DNA from: Clostridia bacterium
Lineage (GTDB): Bacteria > Bacillota > Clostridia > Oscillospirales > CAG-272
DNA: 60,963 bases
Direction of reading: 5' to 3'
NCBI GenBank assembly: GCA_017466375.1
Contig: JAFTUH010000024.1
Coordinates: forward strand, 1 to 60,963
Below the pieces are notes generated by a model that saw only the letters and a program-made list of their open reading frames with translations, ran no database searches and had not been told where the DNA came from. Made by a program: the position numbers and the translations under genes. Shown in pieces: positions 58,934 through 60,963 of the stretch (its first letter is position 1; each line of letters opens with the position of its first letter).

Positions 58934-59998
58934 TTATGCTTTCGCCAAGCAAATCAGCCGTTCTTTGAGCCGAAGATAGCGTGGTGAATCCTTGATGGGC
59001 GCAAACAAATCCTCGTGGTTCGTGAGATATCTGAGTTGAGTTTGCGCAAACGTTTCCTCGCTGATGCTGGCGAAATCCTCCCGATTACTCTTCACCTTGT
59101 TTACAAGCAAGGACGTGTGCGCAAGTGACGTAAAATTTTGGAAGCACTCGATATGCGTGAGCATTTGTTCCAGTTCGTCCAGCGCTCGATCATGTTCTCC
59201 CATTTTCATGCTTTCCATAGACATAAAGAAGCACACTCTTGCCAGCCGCTCCTCCCAAAAGCCAAAATCGCCGTCCGGGAAGATCATACAAAAAACCTCA
59301 CACAGGTTTTTCCACGCTGTATGCTTTTGTTCATGTGTGTAGCCGGATTCCTTGCATTTCAGCAAATAACCCATGTAAAGATACATCTCATCGCAAAGCT
59401 TCCAAAAGTAGTTTTGGCAGTGTTCGACAAGCGGATCTCCTTCCAGAACGTGCACCCGCAAATCGCGCCCAGGCGGCATCATTTCTGCATACTGCATGGC
59501 TTTCTTTTTGTCTCCCTTGTGCAGATACGATAAGCACAAGGCGCAGATCGCCCCTGTTTTATGCTCGATATCAGAGGAGTCCAAAAGCTGCTCCCCAAGC
59601 GAAGTGATTTCATCAAAGCATTCATCAATATACGCGTTCTGCAGCACACACAGCAAATAAAAGCGCACGGTTTCATCATTGGGATATTTCTTTTGCATAC
59701 CTCGACACAGTTCCAGTCGCTCCGCGTTCTTGCCTTTGCTGTGCAACTCGTGATACCGTCGGGTGAAATCATCCAACTCTGCCTTTTTCCTGCTTTTTGC
59801 GATGTCAATTTCCAAAAGAACATCCGCGCTGACTTCAAAAACATTCGCAAGCACGGGGATGTGCGAAATATCGGGCGCGGTTTTGTCACACTCCCACTGC
59901 GAAACCGCATTGGTGGAAACGCCCAGATATTCCGCAAGCGCCTCCTGTGTCATCTTTCTGTCATGGCGAAGCTTTTTTATTACCGTTCCTACAGACAT
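58934..59998 (-). CDS. XRE-family regulator with helical repeat domain
   Basis: 354 aa, helix-turn-helix at about 4-58 (VIKKLRHDRKMTQEALAEYLGVSTNAVSQWECDKT), the rest TPR-like helices (KNAERLELCRGMQKKYPNDETVRFYLL). Same layout as the proteins at 25945 and 60277. The SD AAGGAG supports this start. A palindrome (60022-60035) lies downstream of its -10 and may be its own operator. Confidence 0.88.
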   Translation of the reverse strand: MSVGTVIKKLRHDRKMTQEALAEYLGVSTNAVSQWECDKTAPDISHIPVLANVFEVSADVLLEIDIAKSRKKAELDDFTRRYHELHSKGKNAERLELCRGMQKKYPNDETVRFYLLCVLQNAYIDECFDEITSLGEQLLDSSDIEHKTGAICALCLSYLHKGDKKKAMQYAEMMPPGRDLRVHVLEGDPLVEHCQNYFWKLCDEMYLYMGYLLKCKESGYTHEQKHTAWKNLCEVFCMIFPDGDFGFWEERLARVCFFMSMESMKMGEHDRALDELEQMLTHIECFQNFTSLAHTSLLVNKVKSNREDFASISEETFAQTQLRYLTNHEDLFAPIKDSPRYLRLKERLICLAKA

Positions 59999-60021
59999 AT
60001 CATACTCTCCTTTTTGTTTAT

Positions 60022-60048
60022 CAAAAGCGCTTTTGTATTTTTATTATA
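60022..60048 (-). promoter_or_regulatory. Palindromic operator candidate and -10 box of the XRE gene
   Basis: On the minus strand TATAAT (60048-60043) precedes the perfect inverted repeat CAAAAGCGCTTTTG (60035-60022), which covers the start of transcription. Confidence 0.5.
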
Positions 60049-60151
60049 CATTCGATTCCTTTACGTGAACACCAAGCATTTCGTCACTCGAAACGAAGCG
60101 GTGCTTTATTTTATCATGTACGATTTGATAAATCAAGGAGAGGATTTCGAT

Positions 60152-60238
60152 ATGTCCGTGGGGGGGGATCGGTCTCGAGAGAGAGAAAGCATCGCCCACG
60201 CGCGAGGTGGAGCAAAAAACAATTTGATTATCATATAA
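60152..60238 (+). other. Short frame with good SD and an 8-G run
   Basis: AAGGAGAGG precedes an ATG (60152) that opens a 28-codon frame beginning MSVGGDRSR, with eight consecutive G at 60160-60167. Adding or losing a G switches the frame to another short reading. No family recognised; may be a remnant or a phase-variable leader. The stretch 60000-60270 has no other gene. Confidence 0.25.
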
Positions 60239-60276
60239 ACATTCTATGAAATCATTGATAATTACAAAACACTCAT

Positions 60277-60894
60277 TTAGTTGCCAAGAAGAATATTTCG
60301 AATATTGTCATTGATTTCAGACTCGTCCAGTCCCTTTTGAATTAGCGGTTTAATGACTTCGCGGCTTTCTCTTGTATGCGGAAGTTCAGACGCAAGTGCA
60401 TTTGCCTTGTCCGTTTTCCCACACTTCAAATATAAAAAGCAAAGCGTAGCACGCATTGTTGCTTTTTGTTTCTCGTTGATAGACAGAGGTAAACCTCGCT
60501 CTATTAACTCGATCGCTTCTTCTGATTTATTCTGCAAGGCTAAAACACCTGCAAGGCCCAAAATCATTCCGGGCTTGTTGGGATATATCAGTAAAGCGTC
60601 TCGATATACCTTTTCCGCTGAAACGTAATCGCCGTTATGCTGAAAATCGGATGCTTTTTTGTGAATATTATAGCGCGTTTCTTGCGCTCGTATCGTATCC
60701 ATACCGATAAGCAGATCTATACTTGTTTCAAATATGTTTGCCAATGCGGGCAGAAATGTTATATCCGGATAACATTCACCGCGTTCCCATTTAGAAATTC
60801 TTTGAGGAGTTATCCCCAAAAATACGGCAACATCCGCTTGTGTAAGATTTTTCATAATGCGATATTTCTTTAGATTCTCTGACAAATAAAACAT
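60277..60894 (-). CDS. XRE-family regulator with TPR-like domain
   Basis: 205 aa from MFYLSENLKKYRIMKN (AAGGAG 6 nt upstream). Helix-turn-helix at about 5-60 (LTQADVAVFLGITPQRISKWERGECYPD) and TPR-like repeats at about 80-190 (GDYVSAEKVYRDALLIYPNKPGMILGLAGVLAL). A shorter relative of the two XRE proteins at 25945 and 58934. Target unknown. The remaining bases to the window end are its AT-rich promoter region. Confidence 0.85.
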   Translation of the reverse strand: MFYLSENLKKYRIMKNLTQADVAVFLGITPQRISKWERGECYPDITFLPALANIFETSIDLLIGMDTIRAQETRYNIHKKASDFQHNGDYVSAEKVYRDALLIYPNKPGMILGLAGVLALQNKSEEAIELIERGLPLSINEKQKATMRATLCFLYLKCGKTDKANALASELPHTRESREVIKPLIQKGLDESEINDNIRNILLGN

Positions 60895-60963
60895 CTGTTC
60901 TCCTTTGCTGCCTTGTAAGTCGCTTCGCAGCACTATTATTATCTCATAGAAACATTTTTGTTA

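Overview
The window looks like a chromosomal segment of an anaerobic, low-oxygen-tolerant clostridial Bacillota (gut or rumen type). Reasons: three tRNA-sensing T-box leaders, a yybP-ykoY riboswitch, DnaD/DnaI-type primosome genes, a SpoVB/MurJ-like flippase, TypA, a PerR-rubrerythrin pair and a ferredoxin-type 2-oxoacid oxidoreductase. Genes are moderately GC-rich, tightly packed, and mostly have strong GGAGG Shine-Dalgarno (SD) sites and sigma-A-type promoters with 17-nt spacers. No tRNA, rRNA, CRISPR, IS element or prophage was recognised by eye.

Layout. 1-9.3 kb: ABC exporter (partial), MreB-like protein, a polyamine-type decarboxylase with a GNAT enzyme, a cytidylate-kinase-like protein, ACP plus a WecG/TagA glycosyltransferase, and a small surface-protein island. 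9.4-25.9 kb: a branched-chain amino acid (BCAA) cluster, the main item of interest. 25.9-33.3 kb, mostly minus strand: XRE regulator, esterase, DUF6873-like protein, L28, an Lrp-aminotransferase-MutS-like operon and a PHP phosphatase. 33.5-38.1 kb, plus strand: an orphan HsdR-like helicase, a YjdF-like membrane protein, perR and rubrerythrin. 38.1-39.5 kb holds palindromic repeat islands. 39.5-49.9 kb: TypA, an XPD/DinG-like helicase, dnaD-dnaI with DnaA-box-like motifs upstream, rimI-tsaD and dCMP deaminase. 50-61 kb: SpoVB-like flippase, thioredoxin, a four-gene hydrolase operon, a riboswitch-controlled P-type ATPase and XRE regulators.

The BCAA cluster has three T-box leaders. Threading stem I by its kink-turn and the 4-bp helix next to the specifier gives the codons ATC (Ile), GTA (Val) and CTC (Leu), in that order. 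The Ile leader drives an acyl-CoA synthetase. The Val leader drives a paralogous synthetase, a P-loop ATPase, a complete VorD-B-A-C oxidoreductase and a BCAA aminotransferase. The Leu leader drives an isopropylmalate-synthase-like protein whose catalytic residues are gone, plus a third acyl-CoA synthetase fused to a TIM barrel. Two synthetases carry an N-terminal XRE helix-turn-helix and a cupin domain. The simplest reading is a starvation-induced salvage route: 2-methylbutyrate, isobutyrate and isovalerate are activated to CoA thioesters, reductively carboxylated by Vor with reduced ferredoxin, and transaminated to Ile, Val and Leu. The chemistry is known from rumen anaerobes. The one-T-box-per-amino-acid wiring, the sensor-synthetase fusions and the dead LeuA homologue are the parts that may be undescribed.
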